NCBI RefSeq assembly: GCF_030815415.1
Contig: NZ_JAUSWW010000001.1
Span: 2,108,001-2,172,000, forward strand
Length of the DNA: 64,000 nt
Direction: 5' to 3'
Source of the DNA: Streptomyces canus
GTDB taxonomy: Bacteria; Actinomycetota; Actinomycetes; Streptomycetales; Streptomycetaceae
Part shown: positions 36,706 through 47,526 of the stretch, piece by piece
Numbering within the stretch: position 1 is the stretch's first letter
How the letters are laid out: each line of letters begins with the position of its first letter
Translations under genes and position numbers: made by a program
Notes under the pieces: generated by a model
Database searches by the model: none
Told to the model about the DNA's origin: nothing
The model's input: the letters and a program-made list of their open reading frames with translations, nothing else

Positions 36706-39063
36706 TCAGCCCGCTCTCCCCTTCCCCACCTGCATGAGGATGGACGGGTCGGTGATCTCGGTGTCGGCGGCCAGCAGCAGGGCCTTGCTGAGGATCACGG
36801 TGAGCCGGTCGTCCTCGAACGGCAGGAAGACCTTGCCGGCGGCCTTGCCGCGTGAAGGGACGATGCACAGATAGGAGTTGTCGGGCTCCATCAGGATGTT
36901 CGCCGAGCCGAGATGGATGCGGTACGTGCGGAGGCCGCCGCGGACCACCAGGAAGCGGCCGTCGAGGGTGCACCGGTCGGCGATCTTCAGGCGCGGCAGG
37001 ATCCGCGCGAGGGCGTCGCGGCGGGCCTCGGCGCTCTCGCTCAGCTCGGCGAACCCGGCCCGTTCCCAGTAGGCGCGGGCCGGTCCGTGCTCGGTCCAGT
37101 CGGGGTCGGCGGCGATCGAGGTCACGCCGACGAAGAGGTCCACGTCGCGCATCGCCTCGCTGAACACCAGCGGCGGCACCTCCGCGAGGGGCGCCTCCCG
37201 CCAGGCGCCGGCCACCCGGCGCTCGAAGCGAACCCGGTCGGTCGAGGCCACTCCGTCGCCGTCCGCCCAGTCCACGTAGGTGTGGAAGAAGGCGGCCCGC
37301 CACTCCCCCGCGCCCAGGGCCCGCAGGGCCGCGTCCCCGTCCCCGGCGTCCCACGGTCCGAGCAGCCGGCTCGTCCAGCCCCGGGCCCGGAACAGCGCGA
37401 ACATCCGGCGGTAGTGCACGAGATGGGCGGCGAAGCGCAGGGAGTGGACGCGGGTCTCCTCCTCCGCCGGGGTGAGCCGGTAGATCTCCCGGAACGCCTG
37501 CTTGAACGGCTGTCTCAGCTGCCCGTCGACGAGCCGGTCCCGCCAGGCCCGTACGGTGTCGGCGTCGGAGCGGATCGGGTGCCACAGCCGGACGGAGGCG
37601 TCGTCGGGCGCGTCGGGGAGGTCCTCGGTCGACGGAAGGACCGCCCGCCACCGACCGGGCGCGACCTCGATCTCCCAGATCAGCCGGCGTACGACGGACC
37701 GGGCGAGCGGATGCCCGGCCAGTTCCGCGCGCCACCAGCCGTACGGGTGGACGGCGTCGACGGTGAACCCGCCCTCCAGCGCCCGGGCGAGGGTGCCGAG
37801 CTGGATGTCCACCCGCTTCACCAGGTCGCGCAGCTCCTTGACCAGGCCGGCGTGGTCGCGACGGACGGGCGCGGGGACGCTCTTCAGAGGGCGGCCGTCC
37901 TTCTCCCAGGTCAGGTGGGCGGTCTCGGTGACCGTGACGACGGCCGTGTACCCGCCGCCCGCCTCTCTGCGCAGGACACCGTCGTCGTCGAAACCCTCCC
38001 TCGACAGCCGCAGGGCCACCTCGTTCCGCTCGGCCAGGGCCGGCTCGACCTGCTTGAGCAGCTTGTCGAGCTGCCGGGGAATTCCGGCGTGGCGGGTCAC
38101 CGAGCGGGCGGTGCGGATCGCGGTGACCAGTTCCGGCGTCGGGAAGTCCCGTGCGGCGCGGACCAGTTCGTACAGCAGGGCCTGCGAGGGGACCGTCTTC
38201 GCGGACGTCGGGGCGACGGCGATGCCGGGCAGCAGCCGGTCGAGGAGGTCCGGCAGCCAGGGCTCGTCGCGCAGCAGGGCCATCCGGGCGGCCTGTCCGA
38301 GCATGTCGACCTCGCGGGGCGTGAACGCCTTGTCGGCCCGGTAGGGGACCTCGCCGCGCTGGAGGGCGTCGGCGCGGTCGGCCGCCGCTTCCAGCGCACG
38401 GCGGGCGAAGGCGACGTAGGCCGGGATGCCGGCCACCTGCCGCCAGAGGTCCGGTGCGTTCGGCGGGGGGTCGTAGGTGTTGAGCCCGTCGACCTGCACG
38501 AGCACTGTCCGCTCGGCGGGAGTGAGGCCGATGACGACATCGATCCCGTCCATGGCTATGGCTCCGCCGTCGCGTCGCAGGAGGTCGGCCGCCGTCCGCA
38601 GCGCCTCGCCGCCCCCGAGACTCGCCACCATGAGCAGCGAGTACGGATGGGTGGCGTCCCCCTTCTCCACCAGGAAATCGGTCAAGGCACGGGCCGGGCC
38701 GGAAAGGTCGGGCCATGGCCCCGTGCAGTGCGTCAGCGCGTCCACGACCGGCCGGAGGCTCACCACGTCGTCAGGGTCCTCGCTACAGGCGACGACCGCC
38801 TCGAACATCCGGCGGCACGCGTCGGGCGTGTAGCGCGGTTCGCTGTCCCTGACCGCCTGGTGCACCGCCACCCGCGCCCCCTTCATTGCGTCCGTGGCCC
38901 CGCGCCGGGCCCGGTAGGCCGCCGCGAGCAGATCACCGACCTCCTCGTCGGAGAGTCCCGAGAGGTCGGCCGCGCGGACGTCGAGTGCGAAGTCAGGGTC
39001 GGTCAGCGCCCGGACCACGTCGTCGTAGAGCATGTCCCGGATCATGACAGGCAGCACTGACAA
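36706..39063 (-). CDS. DUF4132 domain-containing protein
   Basis: Large cytosolic protein of 785 aa. The C-terminal half has the DUF4132 core: RLIWEIEVAPGRWRAVLP, VRLWHPIRSD, QPFKQAFREIYRLTPAEEE and, at the end, YRIHLGSANILMEPDNSYLCIVP. The N-terminal ~380 residues are helical and repeat-like. No catalytic motif is known for the family, which is sometimes joined to WGR domains. It starts 6 bp after the alpha/beta hydrolase stop and forms a two-gene operon with it. Met7 or Met11 are alternative starts. Confidence 0.8.
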   Translation of the reverse strand: MSVLPVMIRDMLYDDVVRALTDPDFALDVRAADLSGLSDEEVGDLLAAAYRARRGATDAMKGARVAVHQAVRDSEPRYTPDACRRMFEAVVACSEDPDDVVSLRPVVDALTHCTGPWPDLSGPARALTDFLVEKGDATHPYSLLMVASLGGGEALRTAADLLRRDGGAIAMDGIDVVIGLTPAERTVLVQVDGLNTYDPPPNAPDLWRQVAGIPAYVAFARRALEAAADRADALQRGEVPYRADKAFTPREVDMLGQAARMALLRDEPWLPDLLDRLLPGIAVAPTSAKTVPSQALLYELVRAARDFPTPELVTAIRTARSVTRHAGIPRQLDKLLKQVEPALAERNEVALRLSREGFDDDGVLRREAGGGYTAVVTVTETAHLTWEKDGRPLKSVPAPVRRDHAGLVKELRDLVKRVDIQLGTLARALEGGFTVDAVHPYGWWRAELAGHPLARSVVRRLIWEIEVAPGRWRAVLPSTEDLPDAPDDASVRLWHPIRSDADTVRAWRDRLVDGQLRQPFKQAFREIYRLTPAEEETRVHSLRFAAHLVHYRRMFALFRARGWTSRLLGPWDAGDGDAALRALGAGEWRAAFFHTYVDWADGDGVASTDRVRFERRVAGAWREAPLAEVPPLVFSEAMRDVDLFVGVTSIAADPDWTEHGPARAYWERAGFAELSESAEARRDALARILPRLKIADRCTLDGRFLVVRGGLRTYRIHLGSANILMEPDNSYLCIVPSRGKAAGKVFLPFEDDRLTVILSKALLLAADTEITDPSILMQVGKGRAG

Positions 39064-39069
39064 CGCGAT

Positions 39070-39909
39070 CTACGCGAAGAACCTCGCGGTCTCCGCCACG
39101 AACCGCCGTGCGTCGTCCAGCCAGGGGAAGTGCGCCGCCCCCTCCTGGACCACCGACTCGGCCTCCGGGAAGAGCCCGGCGTACTCGGCCAGCGCCCGCG
39201 GGGGCCCGGCCACGTCCACCTCCCCGGCCAGCACCAGCACCCGCCCGGCGAACCCGGCCAGCGCCGCCCGCGTCGCCTCCGGGTCGAAGGCGCCCTCGGA
39301 GCCGTAGACCGCCGCCGCCTCGTCGTTGCGCTGCTGGTCCTCGGCCGCGCGGACCGCCTTGGCCGCCTCGTCCCAGCGGGCGAACCAGAAGGGGGCGACG
39401 GCCTGCCAGGCGCCGGGGGCGGGACGGCCCGCGTTGAGGGATTCCAGGGCCGCGTACGCCGGGGCGAACCACTCCTCGTCACGGCGCAGACGGGCCGTGC
39501 TCAGGCGGTCCTCGGCGGTGACGGCGATGCCGACCGCGTAGACGCTCGGCGTGATCAGGGCGAGGCGTGCGACGCGGTCGCGATGGCGGGCCGTGTAGAG
39601 GGCGGCCAGGTTGGCGCCCGCGCTGTGGGCCAGTACGTCCAGGCGGTCCAGGCCGAGTTCCTCGCGCAGTGCCTCGACGTCGTCGACCTGACGGTCGCAG
39701 CGGTACGACGCCGGGTCCCCGGGGATCGCCGAGTCGCCGGTGCCTCTGAGGTCCAGGCGGATCAGGGTGCGGTGGGCGCTGAGGCCGCCGAGGTCGCCGA
39801 GGTAGGCCGAGGCCTGCATCGGGCCGCCGGGGAGGCAGACCAGGGGCGGTCCCTCGCCGGTCGCGAGGTAGGCGAGGGTGGTGCCGTCGGGGGTGGTGAA
39901 GGTGGGCAT
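39070..39909 (-). CDS. Alpha/beta-fold hydrolase
   Basis: Hydrolase of 279 aa with the oxyanion region CLPGGPMQAS, nucleophile elbow AHSAGAN (Ser near residue 95), acid in AGEVDVAGPP and the last histidine in GAAHFPWLD. It resembles proline-iminopeptidase/esterase-like enzymes (LRGTGDSAIPGDPASYR). Co-directional with and just upstream of the DUF4132 gene. Substrate unknown. Confidence 0.87.
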   Translation of the reverse strand: MPTFTTPDGTTLAYLATGEGPPLVCLPGGPMQASAYLGDLGGLSAHRTLIRLDLRGTGDSAIPGDPASYRCDRQVDDVEALREELGLDRLDVLAHSAGANLAALYTARHRDRVARLALITPSVYAVGIAVTAEDRLSTARLRRDEEWFAPAYAALESLNAGRPAPGAWQAVAPFWFARWDEAAKAVRAAEDQQRNDEAAAVYGSEGAFDPEATRAALAGFAGRVLVLAGEVDVAGPPRALAEYAGLFPEAESVVQEGAAHFPWLDDARRFVAETARFFA

Positions 39910-39983
39910 GGCGTGAGGCTTTCATCAGGCCTGGCCTGCGGCAACGTATTAAGTGTGGCTCCGGCGGCACCGGGGACGGCAGA

Positions 39984-40017
39984 GCCCCGGGGCGGGGGTG
40001 CGACCCCGCCCCAGGGC
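39984..40017. terminator. G/C-rich hairpin after the beta-glucosidase gene
   Basis: An imperfect G/C stem around 39989-39999 and 40003-40012, 40 nt beyond the stop of the leftward glucosidase gene. Confidence 0.5.
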
Positions 40018-40055
40018 CCCTTGGCCGAGGGCCTCCGTCCCCGCCGCCCGCCTGC

Positions 40056-41414
<1,359 letters not shown>

Positions 41415-41434
41415 GAAATCCCTTTCGAGGTAAG

Positions 41435-42289
41435 TCACTTGACGGCACCCGCCGTCAGCCCCGCGACGAGGTAGCGCTGCAGGAGCAGGAAGCCGGCCAC
41501 CACCGGCACGCTGACGACCAGCGAGGCGGCCATGATCTGGTTCCAGTACACGTCGTTGAGCGTGGAGTAGCCCTGGAGTCCGACGGCGAGCGTGCGGGTG
41601 GTGTCGTTGGTCATCACCGACGCGAACAGCACCTCGCCCCAGGCGGTCATGAAGGCGTAGACGGCGACCGCGACGATGCCGGGGATCGCGGCCGGCACCA
41701 CGACCCGGAACAGCGCCCGCAGCGGCCCGCAGCCGTCGACCAGCGCCGCCTCGTCCAGGTCGCGCGGCACCGAGTCGAAGTACCCGATCAGCATCCAGAT
41801 CGAGAACGGCAGGGAGAAGGTCAGATACGTCAGGATCAGACCGCCGCGCGAGCCGAACAGGGCGATGCCGGTGGCGTTGCCGATGTTGACGTAGATCAGG
41901 AACAGCGGAAGGAGGAAGAGGATGCCCGGGAACATCTGCGTCGACAGGACGGTGACCGTGAAGACGCGTTTGCCGCGGAAGTCGTAGCGGCTCACCGCGT
42001 ACGCGGAGAAGACCGCGATCACCACCGAGCAGACCGTCGCCGCGCCCGCCACGATCAGCGAGTTCACGAAGTACCGGGCGAGCGGGACCGTGGACCAGAT
42101 GTCGATGTACGGGCGGATCGTCAGCTCGCTCGGTATCCAGCGGAACTCGCCGGTGACATCCGCGAGGGGCTTCAGCGAGCTGGAGACCATCACGTACACC
42201 GGTACCAGCACGAAGCCGCCGAGCAGGGTGAGGAAGATCCGCCGGGACCAGAGGAACGAACGCGGCGGCGCCATCGGGGAGTTACGCAC
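41435..42289 (-). CDS. Carbohydrate ABC transporter permease (MalG-type)
   Basis: Membrane protein of 284 aa with six helices and the EAA loop [21 protein letters not shown] that docks the ATPase. It overlaps the upstream permease gene by 8 bp. As in other actinomycete CUT1 importers, no ATPase gene is present, and the shared MsiK-type ATPase probably energises it. Confidence 0.93.
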   Translation of the reverse strand: MRNSPMAPPRSFLWSRRIFLTLLGGFVLVPVYVMVSSSLKPLADVTGEFRWIPSELTIRPYIDIWSTVPLARYFVNSLIVAGAATVCSVVIAVFSAYAVSRYDFRGKRVFTVTVLSTQMFPGILFLLPLFLIYVNIGNATGIALFGSRGGLILTYLTFSLPFSIWMLIGYFDSVPRDLDEAALVDGCGPLRALFRVVVPAAIPGIVAVAVYAFMTAWGEVLFASVMTNDTTRTLAVGLQGYSTLNDVYWNQIMAASLVVSVPVVAGFLLLQRYLVAGLTAGAVK

Positions 42290-43259
42290 GCGAGGCCCTC
42301 CGTCCGCGCGAGGTGACGGTGAGGTAGACGCCCGTCACGAGCAGCAGGAACAGCAGCAGGAGTACGGACATGGCGGAACCGGTGCCGAAATTCCAGGTGA
42401 CGAACGAGGCTTGGTAGATGTGCACCGAGACGAGGTCCGCGGCCTCGGGGGCGGTCCTGCCGAACAGGACGTACGGGGTGTTGAAGTCGTTGAACGTCCA
42501 CAGGAACAGGACCAGGATCAGCACCTGGTTGACGGCGCCCAGCGACGGCAGGGTGATGCGGCGGATCTGCTGCCACACACCGGCGCCGTCGAGGGCGGCC
42601 GCCTCGTACAGCTCCCGGGGGATGTTCTGGAGTCCGGCCATGACGATGAGGAAGGCGAACGGCCAGCCCTTCCACACCGACACGATCAGCAGGGCGTAGA
42701 AACTGTTGTCGCCGATGAGCCAGAAGGACGGCTTGTCGGTGAGGTGCAGCTGGTCGTGCAGGACGTGGTTCACCAGGCCGTTGTCGTGCTGGAACATGAA
42801 CACCCAGGTGATGACGGCCGCGTAGACCGGCAGGGCGTACGGCACCAGGAACAGCGCCCGCAGCAGGCCCCGGCCGCGGAAGGTGTCCTGCATGAAGACC
42901 GCGGCCGCGGTGCCGATCAGCCAGCACAGGGTGACTGACAGCAGGGTGAAGGCGACGGTGACGAGGAAGGAGTGCAGCAGGGCCTCGCCGACGGGGGCGT
43001 CGAAGTCCACCGACACCTTGAAGTTGTCGAGTCCGGACCAGGGCGCGGTGCCCCAGTCGCGGATGTAGAACTGCGTGAGCGCCTTGAAGCTCATCACGAT
43101 GCCGACGCCCATCGGCACCAGGTGGACCAGGAGTTCGAGGAGCAGAGCGGGCAGCAGGAGCAGATACGGCAGTCCGACGCGGCGGATGCGGCCGGGGCGC
43201 GGGGTGCGCTTCTCGCCGGACGGCGCCTTGGGTTCGGCGCATTCCAGAGTGGTGGTCAT
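42282..43259 (-). CDS. Carbohydrate ABC transporter permease (MalF-type)
   Basis: Membrane protein of 325 aa. Six helices follow a charged N-terminus, and the EAA loop is YEAAALDGAGVWQQIRRITLP. The ATG shares one base with the TGA of the binding protein (TGATG). The frame is open further upstream across the binding-protein gene, but MTTTLECAEPK is the start that fits homologues. Confidence 0.93.
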   Translation of the reverse strand: MTTTLECAEPKAPSGEKRTPRPGRIRRVGLPYLLLLPALLLELLVHLVPMGVGIVMSFKALTQFYIRDWGTAPWSGLDNFKVSVDFDAPVGEALLHSFLVTVAFTLLSVTLCWLIGTAAAVFMQDTFRGRGLLRALFLVPYALPVYAAVITWVFMFQHDNGLVNHVLHDQLHLTDKPSFWLIGDNSFYALLIVSVWKGWPFAFLIVMAGLQNIPRELYEAAALDGAGVWQQIRRITLPSLGAVNQVLILVLFLWTFNDFNTPYVLFGRTAPEAADLVSVHIYQASFVTWNFGTGSAMSVLLLLFLLLVTGVYLTVTSRGRRASRA

Positions 43260-44575
43260 CAGGCGGCCGGCATCTGCTGCTGGGCCTTCTCCAGCGCCGC
43301 CTTCACCGAGTCGGTGGTGATGGCGCGTCCGGCGGCCGCGTCGGCGAACAAGCCCTTGACGGCGGTGCCGACCGCCGTCTCGAACTGCGACTCGTCGGCG
43401 ACCTGGGGCAGCGCGGCGGCGCTCTTGGCGAGGGTGTCCTTCAGGACGGCGTTGGCGGGCGTGTTGAAGGCGCCGTCCGTCTGGGCCGTCTTCACCGGCG
43501 GTATCGAGCTGTACGCGGTGTTGAGGATCTTCTGCTCCGCGTCGCCGGTCATGAACTTCACGAACTTCGTGGCGCCGTCGAGGTTGTCGGTGTTCTTGAA
43601 GACGGCCAGGTTGATGCCCGCGACCATGGAGTTGACCTGCGCGCCGGTGCCCGGAGTGCCGGACTGCACGGGCACGGGGGCGATGCCGTAGTCGTCCTCG
43701 CTCATGCCCTGCGACGTGAGGTTGGCGGAGGCGGACTGCCACAGGAGCATCGCCGTCTTGCCCTTGGCGAAGTCGCTGACGGACTGGTTCTGGGCGTACT
43801 CGGCGTTGCCGGGCGCGATGACCTTGTCCTTGGCCATCAGATCGACGTACTGCTTGACCGCGGTGACGACCCCGTCGCTGGTGAAGTCGGGCTTGCCGTC
43901 GGCGGTGAAGAAGTCGGCGCCGTGCTGCCGGGCGAAGACGAAGACGTGGTGGATGTTCTCCGACGGGTTCGAACCCTCCGCTCCCAGGCCCCACTTGCCG
44001 TCCTTGGAGAGCTTCTTGCCATCGGCTGCCAACTCCGCCCAGGTGGCCGGTGGTTGTGCGATGCCCGCGTCGGCGAACATCTTCTTGTTGTAGTAGAGGG
44101 CGTACGCCATCGAGTACAGCGGCACCGCGGAGGGGTCCTTGCCCTCGGCGCCCGTCGAGCCGAGCGCCGAGTCGACGAAGCGGTCCCTGCCGCCGATCTT
44201 CGCGAAGTTCTCGGCGTCCCACGGCAGCAGTGCGCCGGTGGCCTGCAGCGAGGCGCTCCAGGTGTTGCCGATGTTGAGGACGTCGGGGCCCTGGCCCGAG
44301 GTGGTCGCGGTGAGGATGCGGTTGAGCAGGTCCGACCAGGGCACGACCTCCAGTTTCACCTTGATGCCGGTCTGCTTCTCGAACTTGTCGAGTTCGGGCT
44401 GGAGGACCTTCTTGTCGACCTCGATGCTCGCCCCCTGGTTGGAAGCCCAGTAAGTGAGCGTCTTCGGCGAGTCGTTGGACCCGCCGCCGTTCGACGAACC
44501 GCCTCCGCAGGCCGATGCGGCCAGGGCGAGAGACAGGGTGACGGCGCCTACGGCCGCGGCTCGGATGCTGCGCAT
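43259..44575 (-). CDS. Carbohydrate ABC substrate-binding lipoprotein
   Basis: CUT1 extracellular binding protein of 438 aa. The signal peptide ends at lipobox ASAC (Cys23), followed by a Gly/Ser linker. ITLxYW-like LTYWASNQGAS, KLEVVPWSDLLNRI and AVFKNTDNLDGATKFVKFM are family features. ATG 44575 behind AGGAG is chosen over GTG 44608, which lies inside the promoter palindrome. First gene of the importer-glucosidase operon; ligand probably a beta-glucoside. Confidence 0.92.
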   Translation of the reverse strand: MRSIRAAAVGAVTLSLALAASACGGGSSNGGGSNDSPKTLTYWASNQGASIEVDKKVLQPELDKFEKQTGIKVKLEVVPWSDLLNRILTATTSGQGPDVLNIGNTWSASLQATGALLPWDAENFAKIGGRDRFVDSALGSTGAEGKDPSAVPLYSMAYALYYNKKMFADAGIAQPPATWAELAADGKKLSKDGKWGLGAEGSNPSENIHHVFVFARQHGADFFTADGKPDFTSDGVVTAVKQYVDLMAKDKVIAPGNAEYAQNQSVSDFAKGKTAMLLWQSASANLTSQGMSEDDYGIAPVPVQSGTPGTGAQVNSMVAGINLAVFKNTDNLDGATKFVKFMTGDAEQKILNTAYSSIPPVKTAQTDGAFNTPANAVLKDTLAKSAAALPQVADESQFETAVGTAVKGLFADAAAGRAITTDSVKAALEKAQQQMPAA

Positions 44576-44602
44576 GGCTCCTGGTGTCCCTTCAGGGAAT
44601 GC

Positions 44603-44655
44603 ACTCACGGCTTAATTTAGGACGTGAGTTAACTGCCACGGGTTCGGGACGTCAA
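44603..44655 (-). promoter_or_regulatory. Promoter and operator-like inverted repeat of the glucoside importer
   Basis: On the minus strand TTGACG (44655-44650) and TAACTC (44631-44626) are spaced by 18 bp. ACTCACG (44603-44609) and CGTGAGT (44623-44629) form a perfect inverted repeat across the -10 and start region. No regulator gene is adjacent. The repeat is unlike the CebR box I remember. Confidence 0.5.
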
Positions 44656-44767
44656 GGGGTTGAGCGGCGGGAGTTCGACGGATCGTGCGGCTCGGTTCCG
44701 GGTCGTTCATTTCCTGAACGGAGCGGGCGGTCCCCTCCCCTGCGGGAGAGGGACCGCCCTGGTACCG

Positions 44768-46819
44768 CTACCTCTGGGCCGGTGCCACGGTCGCCGGCGC
44801 CGGCGCGTACCCGGTGGGCCGGGCCGTGAAGGTGCCGCGGCCCTGGGTCCGGCTGCGCAACCGGGTCGCGTAGCCGAAGAGCTCGGCCAGCGGCACGGTG
44901 GCGGTGACGACCGCCGAGCCGGCCCGCGTCACCGAGCCGGAGACCCGGCCGCGCCGAGCCGCCAGATCGCCGAGGACTCCCCCGACGGCGGCGTCGGGCA
45001 CCGTGACCGTGACCTCGGCCACCGGCTCCAGCAGGACCATCGCGCAGGCGCGCAGCGCCTCCCGGAGTCCGAACCGGCCCGCCGTGCGGAACGCCGTGTC
45101 GGAGGAGTCCTTCACATGCGTCGCCCCGTCGGTGAGGGTGACCCGCAGCCCCGTCACCGGGTGCCCGCCGAGCGGCCCCTCGGCCAGCGCGTCCCGGCAC
45201 CCGGCCTCGACCGCCCGGACGTACTCCTGCGGCACCCGTCCACCGACCACGGCCGAGCGGAACTCGAACCCGGCGTCGACGTCCAGCGGCTCCACATCGA
45301 GGACGACATGGGCGAACTGCCCCGCGCCACCGTCCTGTTTGACGTGCCGGAAGACATGTCCGCTCACGCCGCGCCCGACGGTCTCGCGGTGCGCGACCCG
45401 GGGCCGGCCGGCGTTGACGTCCAGCCCGTGGTCCCGCCGCGCCTTCTCCAGCGCGACCTCGAGATGCAGTTCGCCCATGCCGGACAGCACGGTCTGCCCG
45501 GTCTCCGGGTCGGTCCGCACGACCAGCGACGGATCCTCCTCGGCGAGCCTGGCGAGCGCCGAGGCCAGGCGGTCGGTGTCGGTGGACCTGACGGCCTCGA
45601 CCGCGACGGAGACGACCGGTTCGGCGACGCTCGGCGGTTCGAGGACGAGCGGGGCGTCCGGCGCGCAGAGGGTCGACCCGGCGCGGGCGGACTTCAGCCC
45701 GACGACCGCGACGATGTCACCGGCGACCGCACGGTCCAACTGGGCGTGCCGGTCGGCCTGTACGCGCAGGATCCGTCCGACGCGCTCGCCGCGCCGCGCG
45801 CCCGCGTCCATCACCATGTCTCCCTTCTCGATCGTTCCGGAGTACACCCGGAGGTAGGTGAGCCGCCCGGTCGGCGTGGCGTTCACCTTGAACACCAGCG
45901 CCGCGAACGGCGCCGCCGGGTCCGCGGGCCGTTCCTGCCGGGTGTCGCCGAGGGTGCCGCGCACGGGCGGCACGTCGAGCGGCGACGGCAGATACGCCAC
46001 GACCGCGTCCAGCAGCGGCTCGATCCCGCGGTTGCGGTAGGCCGAGCCGCACAGCACGACGACGGCGTCGCCGGTGCGGGTGAGGTCGCGCAGGGCGTCG
46101 ACGAGCGTCCTCGTGTCGAGCGTCGACCGCATACAGAATTCCTCCAGCGCGGCCGGATGCAGTTCGGCCACCCCCTCCTCCAGCAGTCGACGCCGTCGCC
46201 GCGCCTCTTCCCGAAGGTCCTCGGGAATGTCCGCCACGACCATGTCACCGCCGTCGGTCCAGGTCAGCGCCCGCAGGTGCACGAGGTCCACGACCCCGCG
46301 GAACGCGTCCTCCGTGCCGATGGGCAGCTGCAGGACCAGCGGGGCCGGGTGCAGTCGCTCCCGGATGGACTCGACGGCGGTGTCGAGGTCGGCGCCCGCG
46401 CGGTCCAGCTTGTTGACGAAGGCGATCCTCGGTACGCCGTACCGGTCGGCCTGCCGCCAGACCGACTCGCTCTGCGGCTCGACGCCGGCGACGGCGTCGA
46501 ACACCGCGACCGCCCCGTCGAGCACCCGCAGTGAACGCTCCACCTCGTCGGCGAAGTCGACGTGTCCCGGGGTGTCGATCAGGTTGATCCGGTGGCCGTC
46601 CCAGGCGCAGCTGACCGCCGCGGCGAAGATCGTGATGCCGCGGTCGCGCTCCTGCGGGTCGAAGTCGGTGACGGTCGTGCCGTCATGGACCTCGCCCCGC
46701 CGGTGGGTGGTTCCGGTGGCGTAGAGGATCCGTTCGGTGACGGTGGTCTTGCCGGCGTCGACGTGGGCGAGGATGCCCAGGTTGCGGACGACGGCGAGGG
46801 TGTCGAGGTTGATGCGCAC
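44768..46819 (-). CDS. Elongation factor G paralogue (FusB-like)
   Basis: Translational GTPase of 683 aa with all EF-G domains: G1 AHVDAGKTT near residue 18, G3 DTPGHVDF, G4 NKLD, and the C-terminal [17 protein letters not shown] typical of EF-G domain V. The GEVHDG and ERGITI (here DRGITI) switches favour EF-G over TetM-type ribosome protection proteins. Streptomyces carries a second EF-G besides the str-operon fusA; this is probably that copy, used in recycling, stress or fusidic-acid tolerance. GTG 46819 is the best start. It stands alone, with long gaps on both sides. Confidence 0.88.
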   Translation of the reverse strand: MRINLDTLAVVRNLGILAHVDAGKTTVTERILYATGTTHRRGEVHDGTTVTDFDPQERDRGITIFAAAVSCAWDGHRINLIDTPGHVDFADEVERSLRVLDGAVAVFDAVAGVEPQSESVWRQADRYGVPRIAFVNKLDRAGADLDTAVESIRERLHPAPLVLQLPIGTEDAFRGVVDLVHLRALTWTDGGDMVVADIPEDLREEARRRRRLLEEGVAELHPAALEEFCMRSTLDTRTLVDALRDLTRTGDAVVVLCGSAYRNRGIEPLLDAVVAYLPSPLDVPPVRGTLGDTRQERPADPAAPFAALVFKVNATPTGRLTYLRVYSGTIEKGDMVMDAGARRGERVGRILRVQADRHAQLDRAVAGDIVAVVGLKSARAGSTLCAPDAPLVLEPPSVAEPVVSVAVEAVRSTDTDRLASALARLAEEDPSLVVRTDPETGQTVLSGMGELHLEVALEKARRDHGLDVNAGRPRVAHRETVGRGVSGHVFRHVKQDGGAGQFAHVVLDVEPLDVDAGFEFRSAVVGGRVPQEYVRAVEAGCRDALAEGPLGGHPVTGLRVTLTDGATHVKDSSDTAFRTAGRFGLREALRACAMVLLEPVAEVTVTVPDAAVGGVLGDLAARRGRVSGSVTRAGSAVVTATVPLAELFGYATRLRSRTQGRGTFTARPTGYAPAPATVAPAQR

Positions 46820-47526
46820 GGCCCATGGCCTTTCGGATGACGTGTGACAGGGCGGCGCGATTCCCGGGACGGGCCGGACTGATCTGACGGCACGCCAATA
46901 CATGGGCGTGCGAGGTCAGTTGATGGCCAGGCGGGTGTCCGGGGCATCCGGTACCGGCCGCGCAGCGGGCACCGGACGGAGCAGGACACGAGGATCACGT
47001 CGTCGTACGACGACGGGGGAACGAGAACAGCGGCGCGGTCACACACGGCCGGTCTCCCCTCACTCGTCGGTCCTCGTCATGTCACGCGCACCGGCCCGGT
47101 GGGGGCGGTGTGCGACGCGTGGCGAGTGTAGGGAGACGGGGACGGGCGGGTCATCCGGTTTTCCGTCCCCCCGGTGAGGGCGGCTGCACGGCAGCGCCCG
47201 ACGGTCAGGGCCAGGGCTCCGTCGTCGGTCGAGTCGTCCCCTAGCGGATCCGCAGAGAATCCAAGTGAACGCTCCAGCGGATCCGGGTGCGGCGAGGGAC
47301 CCCGCACCTGCCGGCGTCCGGACAAGGCGTCGGGATCCGCGTGCCGTGAATGCCGGGCGGCGGCGGTCGCCGGCCGCACCCCCACCCCGCGGTGCGCCGG
47401 TCGCGTACGAGCAGCGCACGGTGCGCGCGCACCGTCCCCGGTTCACCGATCAGGCATGCCACAAGAGCTGTTCGCGCTACCCCGGGCCCGGACCGAAGCC
47501 CTCCCCGACCTCCTGGAGCACCGACC
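46820..47526. other. 700-bp intergenic region with a perfect 18-bp palindrome
   Basis: It holds the promoters of the leftward EF-G paralogue and the rightward dehydrogenase. CGTCGTCGTACGACGACG at 46998-47015 is a perfect palindrome 180 bp upstream of the EF-G start. Open frames here have no recognisable family and I see no RNA gene. Confidence 0.5.

Noticed and set aside
36913..39060. 715-codon open frame on the + strand.
   Set aside because: Antisense shadow of the DUF4132 gene, with low-complexity Gly/Arg/Val-rich translation.
44660..46534. 624-codon + strand frame.
   Set aside because: Antisense to the EF-G paralogue, with no recognisable domain.
44768..46819. Tetracycline-resistance ribosomal protection protein.
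   Set aside because: Switch and C-terminal motifs follow EF-G more closely than TetM/TetO.
47060..47446. Minus-strand frames in the gap before the dehydrogenase gene.
   Set aside because: No family features and no ribosome site; treated as non-coding.
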